A DNA stretch of 64,000 bases, from the NCBI GenBank assembly GCA_036874045.1, contig CM072343.1, positions 4,980,001-5,044,000 of the forward strand, given 5' to 3'. This document shows, piece after piece, positions 1 through 11,499 of this stretch. This DNA is from Cymodocea nodosa (Eukaryota > Streptophyta > Magnoliopsida > Alismatales > Cymodoceaceae). The notes under the pieces were generated by a model. The model made no database searches, was not told the DNA's origin, and worked only from the letters and a program-made list of their open reading frames with translations. Every line of letters starts with the position of its first letter. Within the stretch, counting starts at the first letter, position 1. Position numbers and translations under genes: made by a program.

Positions 1-957
1 AATGAAAAATCAAAGAGTTAGATAACTCTTCGAGTTTTTATATGCATGGATGGATAATTGTTTGAGTTTTATATAAACTAACTAACGAATAGATAAGTTT
101 TCTTGTTCAGTCATGTGTTTTGCAAGTGTAAGAACTCAGAGAGTTACAAATAAGTGTTTGAGTTTTTACAGGACTTAAAGGATAAGTGTTCGACTAAAGT
201 AGTGACTTAGAAGATATTCTACAAAACTCTAGAAAGATAAAGGTTTGGTGGATCTATGATATGAAATCGTGGAAATTCAAAATGATAGGGGAGATTGTGT
301 AAATTCAAAATAAAGAGTGGACATAGTGGAAATTCAAAAAGATAGTGGAAATCGTGGATAATTTGAATTTGAAATTAGTACATGGGATTATGGATTAAGT
401 GGATGAACATGCTGAACATGAAGACATAGTTCAACTACTATAAATAGAGGGTACGAGCTACATTACGATCATCCCAATCTCAAATATCAAGTCTGAATAT
501 TCAATCACATTCTAATCCAAATCTAAAACACCAAATCTGAGTATTCAAATCCAGAAAAATTATCCAACATCAAAAAAAGTTCGGAATTCCAAGTAATTTC
601 AGAAAAAGAGCTGCAACTCAAGAAGTCTGGAAATTCGACAACTAGAGAAGAAGATATACAGAAGCTGAGCAAAAAGAATGAAAATGAGCTACATGCATAA
701 AGATTAGATTTTATACAATTCAAAATTATCTTAAGATAAAGATTTTATTTTCTTTTTGAATTGTATATCGGACTTTATTGTATCAGAATTGACAAGAAGG
801 GCATTGAGCTGAAAAGAGATTGTAAATTCTTTCTTTAAAGTCTATAAAGATTAGAATTTTATTTACGAGTGTTTTTGTTCTCTTGTTTTATCTGTTGGTA
901 ATTTTTAATTACTAAGGACATAATTCACTCCTCCACTTGTGATACTACGATCCTACA
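1..957 (+). repeat. Ty1/copia LTR, 3' portion
   Basis: The sequence matches, in inverted orientation, the LTR at 62604-63840 near the other end of the window. Shared landmarks are the final segment with a CTCCACTTGTGATAC-like end and the terminal CTACA at 953-957. The LTR start lies outside the window. Several short AACTCTTCGAGTTTTTA-type motifs occur in the first 240 bases. No internal coding region follows: the next sequence is a hAT remnant, so this is either a solo LTR or the 3' LTR of an element lying to the left. An open frame of 66 codons on the minus strand at 523-723 has no recognisable domain and is not called as a gene. Confidence 0.7.
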
Positions 958-2735
958 CATCTATAGCATGTTCATTTGATATTTAGGAGGGTAGAACTAA
1001 AATATGATATATTACTATTACTATACATTTTATTGATGATAATTAGGTTTTATGAAAATGATTAATAAGATTTAGAAGAATAAATCATCTACATAATGCT
1101 CAAAATATTTTTTCTACTATTAAGGAAATTTTTGAATTTTATGAAATTAAAGAAAAAGTAGTTAGTATTACATTTGATAATGCATCTAGTGATAATGCAA
1201 CTATCCTTATGTTTAAAATAGATTAACTCTACTAAATGGTTTTGATTTATTTCACCAAAGATGTATATGTCATATAATTAATCTTATAGCTTAAGTAGAT
1301 ATTGAAGAAATAAAACCTTTTATAGAAAATATTAGAACTGCATTAGCTTACATTTTAACTAGTAGTAGATATCAACAAGAATTTAATCATATACGTGATT
1401 CATTTGATTTATCATATAAGACATTTACAATGGATGTTTCTCATATGTGGAATTCATTATATTTAATGTTAAATAATTATTTACCTTATAAAAAAACTAT
1501 AAAAATTTATTATAATGGTAGAATAAATGATAGTACAACACCATTAGATGAAAATGATTTTGCAATAGTTAATTATTTTAATGAATTTTTAAAACCATTT
1601 TATAATGCAATAGAACATTTATCAAGAATAGATTATTCCATATTTGTTTATGCAATTCACCATTTATATAATATTGCAAGAGTTTTTAATAATTATGGTA
1701 GTTATCTATTTTTTGCACTTATAATTTTAAAAATGAAAGAAATTTGTTTAAAATATTGGAATAAGATACCTCTTTTATATACATTAAATACTTGTTTAGA
1801 TCCTAGGACTAAAATAAAAGTTGTTAAAAAATTAATAATGACAATACAAAATTGTTTAAAAACTTAATGCAACAATTGAAAATGTAGAATAAAATTTAAA
1901 CAACACTTTTGATTTATATGTTACAAAATATTGATCACAACAAATACAAAGTACATCTTATTTATCGCAACCATCGTCATCATCATCAATATATGATTTT
2001 AGTATATTTATTGATAATTATAGTGATTTTAGTTCAAAAAATAGGTAAGAATTAATTAATTTTAATAATACTATTCATAATTATTTGATAAGAGATAATT
2101 CTAATGTTCTAGATTTTGATGTAATTAATTGATGGAAAATACAAAAATATACATTGCCTATTTTATTATTAATGGTTAAAGATTTACTAAGAATTCTAGC
2201 TTCTTTTGTAGTATGTGAACAAACATTTAATATTAGTGGTAATATATTAGATGATAGAAGAATAATGTTAAAAGATGATATTTTAGAAATATTATGTGTG
2301 TTAAAGATTGGAAGCTTCCTTGCATTTGTGGACAACAACAACAAGATAACTTTATAGATGAATTTGTAAATTTAAATATTCGAATGTAATTATGTAAATT
2401 AAATATAAATTTTGATGTAATTACAAGTACAATGTATTTTTAATTTTAATTTAGAAATAAAATATTTTATTTTAACTTTATGACTTATGTTTGAATGTGT
2501 TGATGAATGACGACTTGATGTTAATGTATTCATGTATTTATAAATAAAATCTGAATGTTGCATTTTTTATAATTTTTTAACCTAATAGCTAGGTTGGGTC
2601 CTAATGTAACATTTTTTATTCAATTATTTCTTGAACGTTGCAATTCTAATGTTGCATTTTAGCATTTATTCCTTGAACCATTGAGTTGAACGTTGCATTT
2701 TTTTTATTTTTTCTCGAGTTGGCTAGTTTTCATAG
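958..2735 (+). mobile_element. Decayed hAT-family DNA transposon (RICESLEEPER-like transposase)
   Basis: The plus strand shows the order of a plant hAT transposase. First comes the RNase-H-fold segment with a TFDNAS motif near 1170-1200. Then come the CHIINLI-type segment near 1270-1290, the MWNSLYLML motif at 1446-1472 (family pattern RWNSTYLML), and a longer open stretch at 1430-1867. The C-terminal dimerisation region follows at 2154-2345, with CEQTFNISG and LDDRRIML in place of the usual SEQAFSxGGR and LDERRSSL. The reading frame is interrupted between about 1090 and 2150 by stops and frame changes, so it cannot encode a working transposase. The N-terminal BED zinc finger is not seen. Terminal inverted repeats and an 8-bp target duplication were not found, so both ends are approximate. 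The low-complexity tail at 2480-2730 may be part of the element. Confidence 0.75.
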
Positions 2736-4131
2736 GTCACATTCGTTTGATAGAACAAAGTACACTTATTGAAAATAGAGAATGACTATTTTCATCTAGT
2801 CAATAGATTTTGAACTATGGAATATATTTATTGAAAAAGTTCCTAAATTGAGTAAGCCATATAATCTTTGGACTGATGAAGAGAAGAAACTGCAACAATT
2901 AAATATTAAAGGTATGAATATTCTATTTTGTGCATTGTCATATAAGTAGTTTAATAAAGTTTCATCATATATGTCTGCATTTGAAATATGGCATGCATTA
3001 GAAATTACAAATGAAGGAACTAATCAAGTTAAGGAATCTAAAATAAATTTGCTTGTACATTAGTATGAACTATTTATGATGCATGAGAATGAAACTATTT
3101 CTGACATATTTTCTAAATTCCTTACCATAGTTAATTGTTTAAGAGCACTTGATTAAAAATGTTTAGAGGAAGATCTTGTAAGGAAAATTTTGAGATCTTG
3201 GAAGGCTACATCAATTGAAGAAGTAAAGGATCTATCAACCTATACCATGGATGAGCTTATTGGAAACCTCTTTCCTTATGAGGCTAAACTTAAAGTTGGA
3301 CAAATCTTAAGGGGAAAAAATCAGAAGAAGAAAGAAATTGCGTTTTAGTTATCTTCTAGTATAGAAATTAATTCTGATTCTGATTTAGATATTGCACTTT
3401 TAGCTAGGAAATTTAAGAAGATCTAGAGAAGAAGAAAGGACTTGAAGAGAACTAGATCTTCAAGAAAAGGAAAAGGAAAAGTTGAAGTTCCTATTTGTTA
3501 TCACTGTAACAAACAAGGACACTTCAGATTTAATTGTCCCTCAAGGCCAAAGGAGGAAAAGAAATCTGATAAGAAATTTAAAGAAAAGAAGAGTAAATCG
3601 AAACCTAAGTTTAAGTCTTCAAAGAAAGGATTTAAGAAGAAGGCTTTGCAAGCAATGTTTGACAATGAGAGCTCTTCAAATGATGAATATATATTAGATT
3701 CCTCCAACTCAAGCTCAAGCTCAAACTCAAATATAGAATTAGCAAATCTTGCTAATGTTGCTTTCATGACATCCATGTCTAAGGTAAGCTTTTCTAACTA
3801 TGAAGAAGATATTTTTAATGATAATATAGATACTAGACTTCTTCATGAATCTAATGAATTAGCTTCAAAATTTTAGAAGTTAAAATTAAAAGAAAAATCT
3901 TATAAATCTCAAATTTCTAAGTTAGAAGAATTAAATAAATCTCTACATGATCAATCAGATGAGTTAAATCTAGAATTAAAGAAACAAGTTTCTGAGAATG
4001 AAAATCTGAATGTTTCTATTGTTGAACTATTTGTAGATGTTAAAAAGTGTTCTTTTGAGTTAGATTTAATCTTTGGATTGTATAAGGAAGCCACATCTAA
4101 AACTTTAAATCTGAAATCAGAAAATAAAAAT
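2735..4131 (+). mobile_element. Ty1/copia gag fragment
   Basis: This stretch is closely related to the gag region at 23870-25275 of the larger copia element. It starts at a capsid-like segment and runs through a basic linker to a zinc knuckle of the form C-X2-C-X4-H-X4-C at about 3495-3537 (CYHCNKQGHFRFNC). After the knuckle come a lysine-rich and then a serine-rich tail. The longest open frame is 3442-3876 (144 codons). No protease, integrase or reverse transcriptase follows; the match stops at about 4131, where an LTR start begins. It is a truncated fossil with several breaks. The gag role would be RNA packaging in virus-like particles. Confidence 0.8.
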
Positions 4132-4315
4132 TGTTGAGTATTTTGTTTTGATGATGTGCTGAATGAAAGTAATCATATTTGCTCAATTACTATAGCTTAT
4201 GAAAGGAAATTAATAACATCAATTAATACAGAAAAAGTTTACTGATATAAATACTTGTCTATATTGGATTTAAAATTATACTAAGTTAAATAACTAGTCG
4301 TTTCGTTACATTAAT
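4132..4315 (+). repeat. Fragment of a SIRE-like copia LTR (5' edge)
   Basis: It begins TGTTGAGTATTTTG and matches, in reverse complement, the LTR start at 50555-50718. The last ~25 bases also match the target site region around 48430-48465. Only the first ~180 bases of the LTR are present before sequence of a different copia LTR takes over near 4316. Confidence 0.65.
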
Positions 4316-4846
4316 TTCTTATTTATATTTTGATGATTGAAAAAATGATTTATACTTCGTTATGTAAAAATGATGAACTTCAAAATAGTATCAAGTCCAT
4401 AAGTTTATGAACTGTCATAAAAGTTATATAGTTAACTTTACGTACAATCGTAAACTTATTTGTTTCATAACACTAGTTGAAATCTCTAGAATTTATCTAA
4501 GTATATAATTTTACGGAGACTTGTAAAGTTATAAAGATACTTTATGGACATTCGTAAAGTTATGGAGTTGCATATATATACATATATATATAAGTTATGA
4601 ATAAGCTCGTAAAGTTATGACTTTAACGTTACGGATCTTTGTAAACTTATGATATATAGAATCCATAAAGTTATAAGGATAACTTAACAAACCTTTGTAA
4701 GGTTATCTCTTAAGGGGTTTGTAAAGTTATAAGTCTAGTATATGCAATTTGTCAAAGATAAACTATTGTGCTTTACATGTGTCACCTTATAAGAGTCTTT
4801 AAAGTTAAGGGGATAAGTTTATGGATGTTTGTAATGTTCTACTATG

Positions 4847-6982
4847 TGTTTAGAATGAAAAAGTGCATAATATTAACGGCTAAATAATGGTTAATTGCAT
4901 AATATTTAGCTTATCATATGAGAATTAAGTCATTATGTTATAATTGCACTATTATATGCTTGAATGAAATAATCTGCATAATTTCAGGGAATAGTGTTAA
5001 TTAAGAACATTTCTAAACTGTCGGTGAGTTACAAGCTTTGAAATTCTTAAGTATTCGAATTTTCTGTTATTTTGGAGAGTTACATTTCATGTACTGGACA
5101 GTTATGTTTTAAATGCTTAAAGAATATTTTATTATTTCCTAGAGTACACGTGTTGTAACCTTAATACATGACTTAAGTGGATTTTTGGTAAGTTATCTCC
5201 TAACTATCCGAAATATGTCTAAGCATCGGATAGTTAGGTTTGCAAGTATCTAAAATATCTTTTTATCATAAAACTTACTGAGGACATGTGTTGCGATCTG
5301 GAAACTTGACTTAAGTTATCTTTCGGAAGGTTAGGTGGTAACTATCCGAAATGCATATAAGTTTTGGATACTTATAGTTGTAACTATCCAAAACATCTAA
5401 ACTCATTAAGTTAGAATTACACACATGTTGAAATTAAATGCTTTATTATGTCACGTGAGCTACACATGTATAAATCGTTAAGTTAGCATAACTATACGCA
5501 TTGAGTTACTTGAATATACACTAAGTTAACGTGTTATGTTAGTGTTATAAGCTTATAAGTTATTTCTTTATTACATGTGTGTTTTAGTTAAATCAATGAA
5601 GTAAGTCTATAGAGTTATACTAACTCCACGGACCATTTATTTTCTAACATGCCACTATAGCAGTTGTAGAAACATGAAATTCAAAGGAAAATCATGATTG
5701 CACGTATCAGTAGGAATTAACTCGTGGAATGAAGAAGAAATCACCATCGTTGATATGAATGAAGGAAATCCAACTGATCATTTAAGCAGAAATAGTTATT
5801 ACTGAAAGAAATATAAAAGAAGAGGAGAAAGACAAAGAAAGAGAAGTGAAGAACTGTGCTAACTGCAGGAAGCGTTGGAAGTTCCTTGAAGCTCCACACC
5901 ACCACCAAAATCACCAACCATCGGAGGTCTATGAGGATACTTTCCAGATGTTGGGTCGATTCCGAGCCAAACACGGTGATTGACAACCACTGTGAGGAGT
6001 GATCGCGTTGCAGGAAGGGAAGCCATTTTCACCAAGCACTGATTCATATCTTAGGAGATCGTAAAGCTTCTAGCCTTGGTTTTGGGTTGATGCCAGTATA
6101 CTGAAGAGGAGATCAACTTACAAATCTTGGTTCGTGATTCTATAGGGAGAGGAGGCAAGACTGTAAGTGATTAAGTTTTTAGTAGTGTAATTGCATTGCA
6201 TGTAGTGATGGAAGTTCTTACTATTGATAGAGACTTTTACATTTCACCTTTCGCTCATCTTCAGGAACATATCAAAACAAAAATACCAAAAACAATTAAT
6301 TATCTATGTTTACATTTAGTATTAAAGTGTTGTATTGTTTGTTTTGTATATTGATTGATGTTATCATTGTCAATATTGTGAATGTTTTATGTTTGTTTGA
6401 TTCAGAAAAGAGAAAATAGTTTTATTGTTTACTGAACTTGATTCGTACAGAATACTAAAAATCTTAATGGTTATTGTTTGGAATATCTGAATGTTAGTGT
6501 TGCTTAATGACAAATCTTAGATTAACTAATATTAAAGAGCTTAATTGTTGTTATTTACATTCTGTGGAACTGCCTAATGGTTGGTCGAATTCCTTTGTGA
6601 ATAGTAATATTTAACTAGAAAGGTAGGCTCGTGGAGTTAACTTAAGTCCATGAGGTTAGTTTGTGGAGTTAACTTAAGTCCACGAGGTTAGTTCATTGAG
6701 TTAACCATAACTCCACGAACTAAGTCCGTTGAGTTAACTATAACTCAACGAAGTGCTTAACTAAATACATATAAATTCTAATTTAAAAATCAAAATAGTA
6801 CACAATTCTTACTCAATCTCTATAGGATCGACCTATACTTGCACACAAATACAATATACATTGTGCACTTGCAGTAAAAATACAAATTAGACTTAATATC
6901 TAATTTGTGTGAAAAGTTGGTTGTTTACTTCTAAAAGAATTTATTAAGATAAATAAATCAAATAAGATTTTCACACCAAACA
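4847..6982 (+). mobile_element. Solo LTR of the Athila-like gypsy family
   Basis: This 2136-bp LTR begins TGTTTAGAATG and ends CACCAAACA, and is flanked by the 5-bp target duplication CTATG at 4842-4846 and 6983-6987. The uninterrupted target is visible in the sister copia LTR near 30635, where CTACTATGCATAAGC is continuous. A TATA-like box (ATATAAAAGA) lies at 5811-5820. The conserved GTGCACTTGCAG stretch and a CGATCCCACAGGG-like core, seen in all family members, lie near 6820-6880. No internal region remains, as expected after recombination between the two LTRs of a full element. Confidence 0.92.
5859..6047 (-). other. Antisense open frame inside gypsy LTR (copy 1)
   Basis: This is a 62-codon open frame on the strand opposite to the LTR's own transcript. 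It has a core LVKMASLPATRSLLT followed by HRVWLGID and HRPPMVGD. The same core is open at the same place in every LTR copy of the family in this window (8750-9256, 22252-22614, near 39402, 46531-46719, 53634-53843, 61084-61281). The function is unknown. It could be a captured piece of a host exon or a by-product of conserved LTR sequence. The local base composition is richer in G and C than the rest of the LTR. Confidence 0.4.
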
Positions 6983-7253
6983 CTATGCATAAGCTTGTAA
7001 AGTTATGAGCATAACTTTACGAAGGGTTGTAATGTTAGCACTTCAATGAATTTATTTAACTGTTATATTTTTATATTTAATCAAAGTTTGTTGTAGGATT
7101 ATTTATTTTGTGGATGACATGTGGCACACACATACATGCATGTTCTACCATATCTCTAAAGACTAGATCAAATATTTACAAATGGCAATTATAGATCAAT
7201 TTGACAAAGTCAAGATTGAAGATCGTGGTTCAAAAAAGTCTAGAAACTGAATA

Positions 7254-7418
7254 GGTCCATTGAGTAAAGCTTAACTCAACGAGATAGGTCTGTTGAGTTA
7301 TAGTTAAGTCCACGAGGTAGGTCCATTGAGTTATAGTTAAGTCCACGAGGTAGGTCCATTGAGTTATAGTTAAGTCCATGGAGTAAGTTTGTTGAGTTAC
7401 ACTAACTCCACGAGCTAG
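7254..7418. repeat. 33-bp tandem repeat in copia LTR
   Basis: About five units with a 33-bp period start at 7254, 7287, 7320, 7353 and 7386. Each unit carries an imperfect inverted pair of the form GTTGAGTTA...TTAAGTCCACGAG. The right LTR of the same element (30890-30990) has only weakly matching units, so the array probably expanded or decayed in one copy. Confidence 0.7.
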
Positions 7419-7816
7419 TTACTTTTCCACTATTCATGTAGTGAGCAGTTGCAGAAGATTTGAAAGAGAAAGAACGTGTATGTAAGATTGTGTGTAATTA
7501 ATTAGAGTTTCTCAAGTAATATAAATTAAGTAAAATCAATGTTAGTAGAGAGTTTTTTTCAGTAATAACTCTAGAGAGAAAAATTCTTAGAAGTCTTGAA
7601 GATTCTTAGAGAATGAGAGTCGAAAGTCATCCGAAGGAACCCTACGGTAACAAAGCTATTACTTGAAGATTTAAGTGTTGCCATATCTACAAGAGGAAAT
7701 TTTTTACTATGTTTATGCTTTCATGATTAATTCCTCTTTGTATTACATCGTAAAATTGAAAAAAAAAAAGAACCTATCCATAAGGGGTGTTGTGGAAGAA
7801 AATTTGAAAGGTGCTC

Positions 7817-9080
7817 TGTTTGTGTTTTCCCAGCACTACACCAGAAAAACTTGGATTTGTTACTTCTATTTTTACTTAGTTAATTTATCTTTATGCCTAT
7901 TCTTTCTTTTAGAAGTAAACAAACAACCTTTAAAATAATTTAGATATTAATTCCAATTTGTACTTTAACTGCAAGTGCATAGTGTCTATTGTATTAGTGT
8001 GCAAGTACAGGTCGATCCCACAGGGAATTGCTAAAAAGTTTAGAATTGTTAGTTTGTTAACAATCAAATTTATATATTCAATAAGCTCTCCGTTGAATTA
8101 CAGTTAACTCAACGGATAAAGTTCGTTGAGTTATGGCTAACTCAACGGACTAACCTTGTGGACTTAAGTTAACTCCACGAGCTTGTCTTTTCTTTTTTAA
8201 TACTGCTATTTACAAAGGAATTCAGCCAACCATTGGGCGATTCCACAGATTGTAAATAACATCAATTAAGCTCTTTAATGTTAGTAAACACTGGATTTAT
8301 CATTAAGCATACTAACATTCAGATAATTCAAACAGTAACCATTAAAATCTTTAAGTCTTTTGAACGAACCAATTTCAGTAAACTGTAAAACTAAAACAAA
8401 CATAAAACAATTACAACACTAACAAAGATAACATTAATCACGATACAACACAAACAATACAACACTCAAATACAACATACAAACATAGATAAATTGTTTT
8501 TGGTATTTTTGTTTTAATATGAACATGGAAATGGGCGAAAGGTGAAATGTAAAGTAATCTCACTTGATAGTAAATACTTCCGACACTACTTGCAACGCGA
8601 TTACACCACTAAAAATTAAACCACTTACAATTCTATCTCCTCTCCCTATAGAATCGCGAGTTCAGAATTGCAAGATAATCTTCTCTTCAACATACAGGCA
8701 TCAACCCGAAGCCAAGGCTAAAAGCTTTACGATCTCTTGAAATATGAGTCGGCGCTTGGTGAAAATGGCTTCCCTTCCCGCTACGTGATCACTCCTCACA
8801 GTGGTTGTCAGGCACTGTGTTTGGCTCGGAATCGACCCGACATCAAGAAAGTATTCTCACAGACCTCCGATGGTTGATGATTATGGTGGATATGGTGGTG
8901 GTAACAATGGTTGGTGTGATACTTCGGAGAATCGCCAATATTGTCTGCAGAAAGCTCGGTGCTCCTCCTCTGTATACACTAGCCATCCATCGATCACACA
9001 CGCACCCTTCTCTTCTTTTTCTTCTTTTCTTTTATATTTCTTCAGTAGTAACTACTTCTGCTTGAATGGTCGGTTGGATT
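7817..9080 (-). repeat. 3' LTR of the 7817-23402 gypsy element
   Basis: It matches the 5' LTR (21325 onward) base for base over most of its length and shares the outer edge beginning TGTTTGTGTTTTCCC. It includes the conserved core AAGTACAGGTCGATCCCACA (about 8004-8023) and the family's antisense open frame. It is shorter than the other LTR. Confidence 0.85.
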
Positions 9081-9256
9081 TCAAGAGTCCTTTTTCAGGT
9101 CAACAATCCTTACATACCTATCTGCTCAAGTACAAAAGGCTCGTGATCAAACAAGTCAATAAACTCTCAATTTTATTTTATTTTATTTTTTTTTTAATCA
9201 AAATACACACAAAACAAAGCATTAATCACATACTGTATATGTACGTAATTCATTAA
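8750..9256 (+). other. Antisense open frame inside gypsy LTR (copy 2)
   Basis: The open frame is antisense to the LTR and shares LVKMASLP and HCVWLGIDPTSRK with the other copies. Here the frame runs past the LTR edge into the element's 3' region, so its downstream part (from about 9080) is not comparable with the other copies. The function is unknown. Confidence 0.35.
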
Positions 9257-10176
9257 TACAGATGAAGTAAAACACCAATCTCATATAATCTTGTTTCTAT
9301 CATTTACTGAAAATATGAATCCATAACAATAAGCTCATACTTTTTCTGCAGTTTAATAAGATTTACACATAAATCATTCTACAAGTTCAATCAGTCAAAT
9401 TAACTGTATCTTTAATCATATGTGTTTCATTTAATCTAGAATTCACATATGAGCTCCTTCAGGACTTCAGATAATTTACTGATTTTTCATTAAGCATTCT
9501 AATTTCATTTTAAAATCGTGAAATTGTTAAACTCATGAAATTCAGAAAAATCATATGATACTATATCTAGATTTGCATAAATAGTAAATTCTATAGCATC
9601 ATATATAGCCTTCTAAATATAACATTCAAGCAGTTACAGATTATAAATTTTACAGTCTCAATTACCGGATAGTTACAGCAAGTTCATAAAAATTTTCAAT
9701 TTCCACAACTTTGCAATACCATTTTAATTTCTTTAATTAACAAACTTACATGGCTGTTACTTTAATTACCTCCCCCCCCATACCTACATTTTGCATTGTC
9801 CTCAATGTAAAAGATTTTATAGTAAATACAGTAATTGTAGCAGGCATGAATATAGTTTTGTTTGATTTAAAATCTAGGGTAAGTAATTGGTTACATACCT
9901 TGTTCTATTTGTATCTCCTTCTGCATATTCCGATTTTTGATTTTGAAAACTTTTCATTCACAGATAAAAGCAAAATATAAAATGAAATAACACTTAACAA
10001 ATATTAATAAATCAATGTCTTGTGTGGAACCTACGCTCCTATGCCTTTGGTGGCTCACAAGCAAGCCAGTTGGTTTTCCAGAACAGATACCAACAAACTA
10101 GATTGATAATTTGTTTTGTTTTCTTTTTATACATAAATGTAGAATACACACAACATTAAACACACAAAATTACAGC
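9081..10176 (-). other. 3' non-coding region of the gypsy element
   Basis: No open frame of note. It matches 43851-45640 (plus-strand relative) and 54781-56590 (minus-strand relative) over most of its length. Landmarks are a run of C at 9772-9779, corresponding to the GTATGGGGGGAGG motif in the sense direction at 44301-44313, and a conserved block near 10020-10090. It separates the F-box-type frame from the 3' LTR. Confidence 0.7.
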
Positions 10177-11314
10177 TTAAGAACATGATTGAAAAGTAGG
10201 AACAAATGGAATAAATGTATCAGTCCAAGCAAACTTTTTAGGCATAGTTCTTCTTGCTATTAATTCTATTTTCATGTAGTTCTTGTTCCTTTTTAATTTG
10301 TAAACGTGTAATATATTATAAATTCCAAATACAAGTGTATTACCATTAATGATATGAAATGCAGAAAGGGATCCTTTTTGATTCCAAGGTAATGTAGCAG
10401 TTTCTATTTCTACATCAATTTCAATATACTTCTCTTCTCACTTCCATTCATTTATGTCTTCCATAATCCATATTTGAAATTTCATCAATTCATCCCACCA
10501 TCGTATCAGACATAAAGTAGGATCATCTTCTTCATTATACCACATTCCTATTTGAATTTTATTAAATTCTGTAGATGGTGGTTTAGCTATATCACTCGGT
10601 ATAGGTAAAATTTCTATATATTCATCATAACTGTCTATGCTCACTATGTATAAATCAGATCCAAATGCAATTGAAATATCTGTGACAAGATATATATATC
10701 CATCAAGTATGACATGTGTTTGGCTAATTAATGATTTCTGTCCTAGATATATCATAATAATTTCATTCCAAGATCTATTCAGAAAATTATACACTTAAGC
10801 ATAAATCTTCACCCCAATTTCCTGTAGGTCTCCAATAATATAATTTTTCAGGAATTGCAGAATTTTTATCAGAAAATATTAAAGCTGACCCACAATTTAC
10901 AGTTGGTACTTCAAATCTATTAGGTCTTCCTATATTCCATTCTTCTCATGTTATAGGATTTCTTATCAAAATATCAAGTAATAATAAACTTGCATACCTT
11001 GGTCTTGTCCTGTATATGATTAATCCTTCATCTATCCCCATAATATGATTTATTCCTTCTAATGCATTGTGTGGAATTCTAGTAGTTTCTTCCATAATCA
11101 GATATTCATGAGTATTTGAACTACGATTAAATGACTTCCATATGAATCCATCTCTAATCTTAGTCATTTTTGCAGCTTGTAGTCCTTGAAAATATTTTTC
11201 TTCAATACAATTTTTAATTTCCTTTGATACACAACACAACCTGCACAGATCTTTGGCTGACAAGTTACTCAATACTTCTCTTAGTGCATCCAACGGTAAT
11301 TGCATCAATTCCAT
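10177..11314 (-). pseudogene. F-box-type reading frame carried by the gypsy element (copy 1)
   Basis: The minus-strand frame opens with an F-box: residues about 4-40 contain LPLDALREVLSNLSAKDLCR followed by CCVSKE, the pattern by which F-box proteins bind SKP1 in SCF ubiquitin ligases. The remainder (about 330 codons) resembles an F-box-associated substrate-recognition region, with YWRPTGNW, a WWDE segment and DLYIVSID. About 380 codons fits plant F-box proteins. It lies between the second gag-type block and the 3' LTR of the 7817-23402 element. A second copy is in the plus-strand relative (42728-43850), and a 3' remnant lies at 56592-56678. It is probably a host gene captured by the retroelement. 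Both copies are broken. No introns are seen, as expected after passage through RNA. Confidence 0.8.
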
Positions 11315-11499
11315 TTGTTGATTCTGTATAACACAAACAAAAATTTAGTAGAGACAAAAATTAACATAACTACTGCACACCCTCGTGGAGTTAAGGAATA
11401 ACTCAATAGACTAAGTTCGTTGAGTTAAGGACTAACTCTACGATACTATTAACTAAAAAAATAAAAACATATATACATACAGATAGTTTCTTCAGATAT

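Noticed and set aside
1430-1867. hAT transposase fragment as a domesticated host gene
   Set aside because: The frame is interrupted both before and after this stretch, and flanking transposase motifs lie in broken frames.
7254-7418. Repeat array resembling a CRISPR
   Set aside because: Units are directly adjacent with no unique spacers, and the context is a plant LTR.
8801-9256. 151-codon frame as a host gene
   Set aside because: Its first part is the antisense LTR frame shared by all copies; the remainder reads into the retroelement's 3' region.
10177-11314. F-box frame as an ordinary host gene that the element happened to flank
   Set aside because: The same frame sits at the same internal position in a second element of opposite orientation and in a third remnant, so it belongs to the element family.
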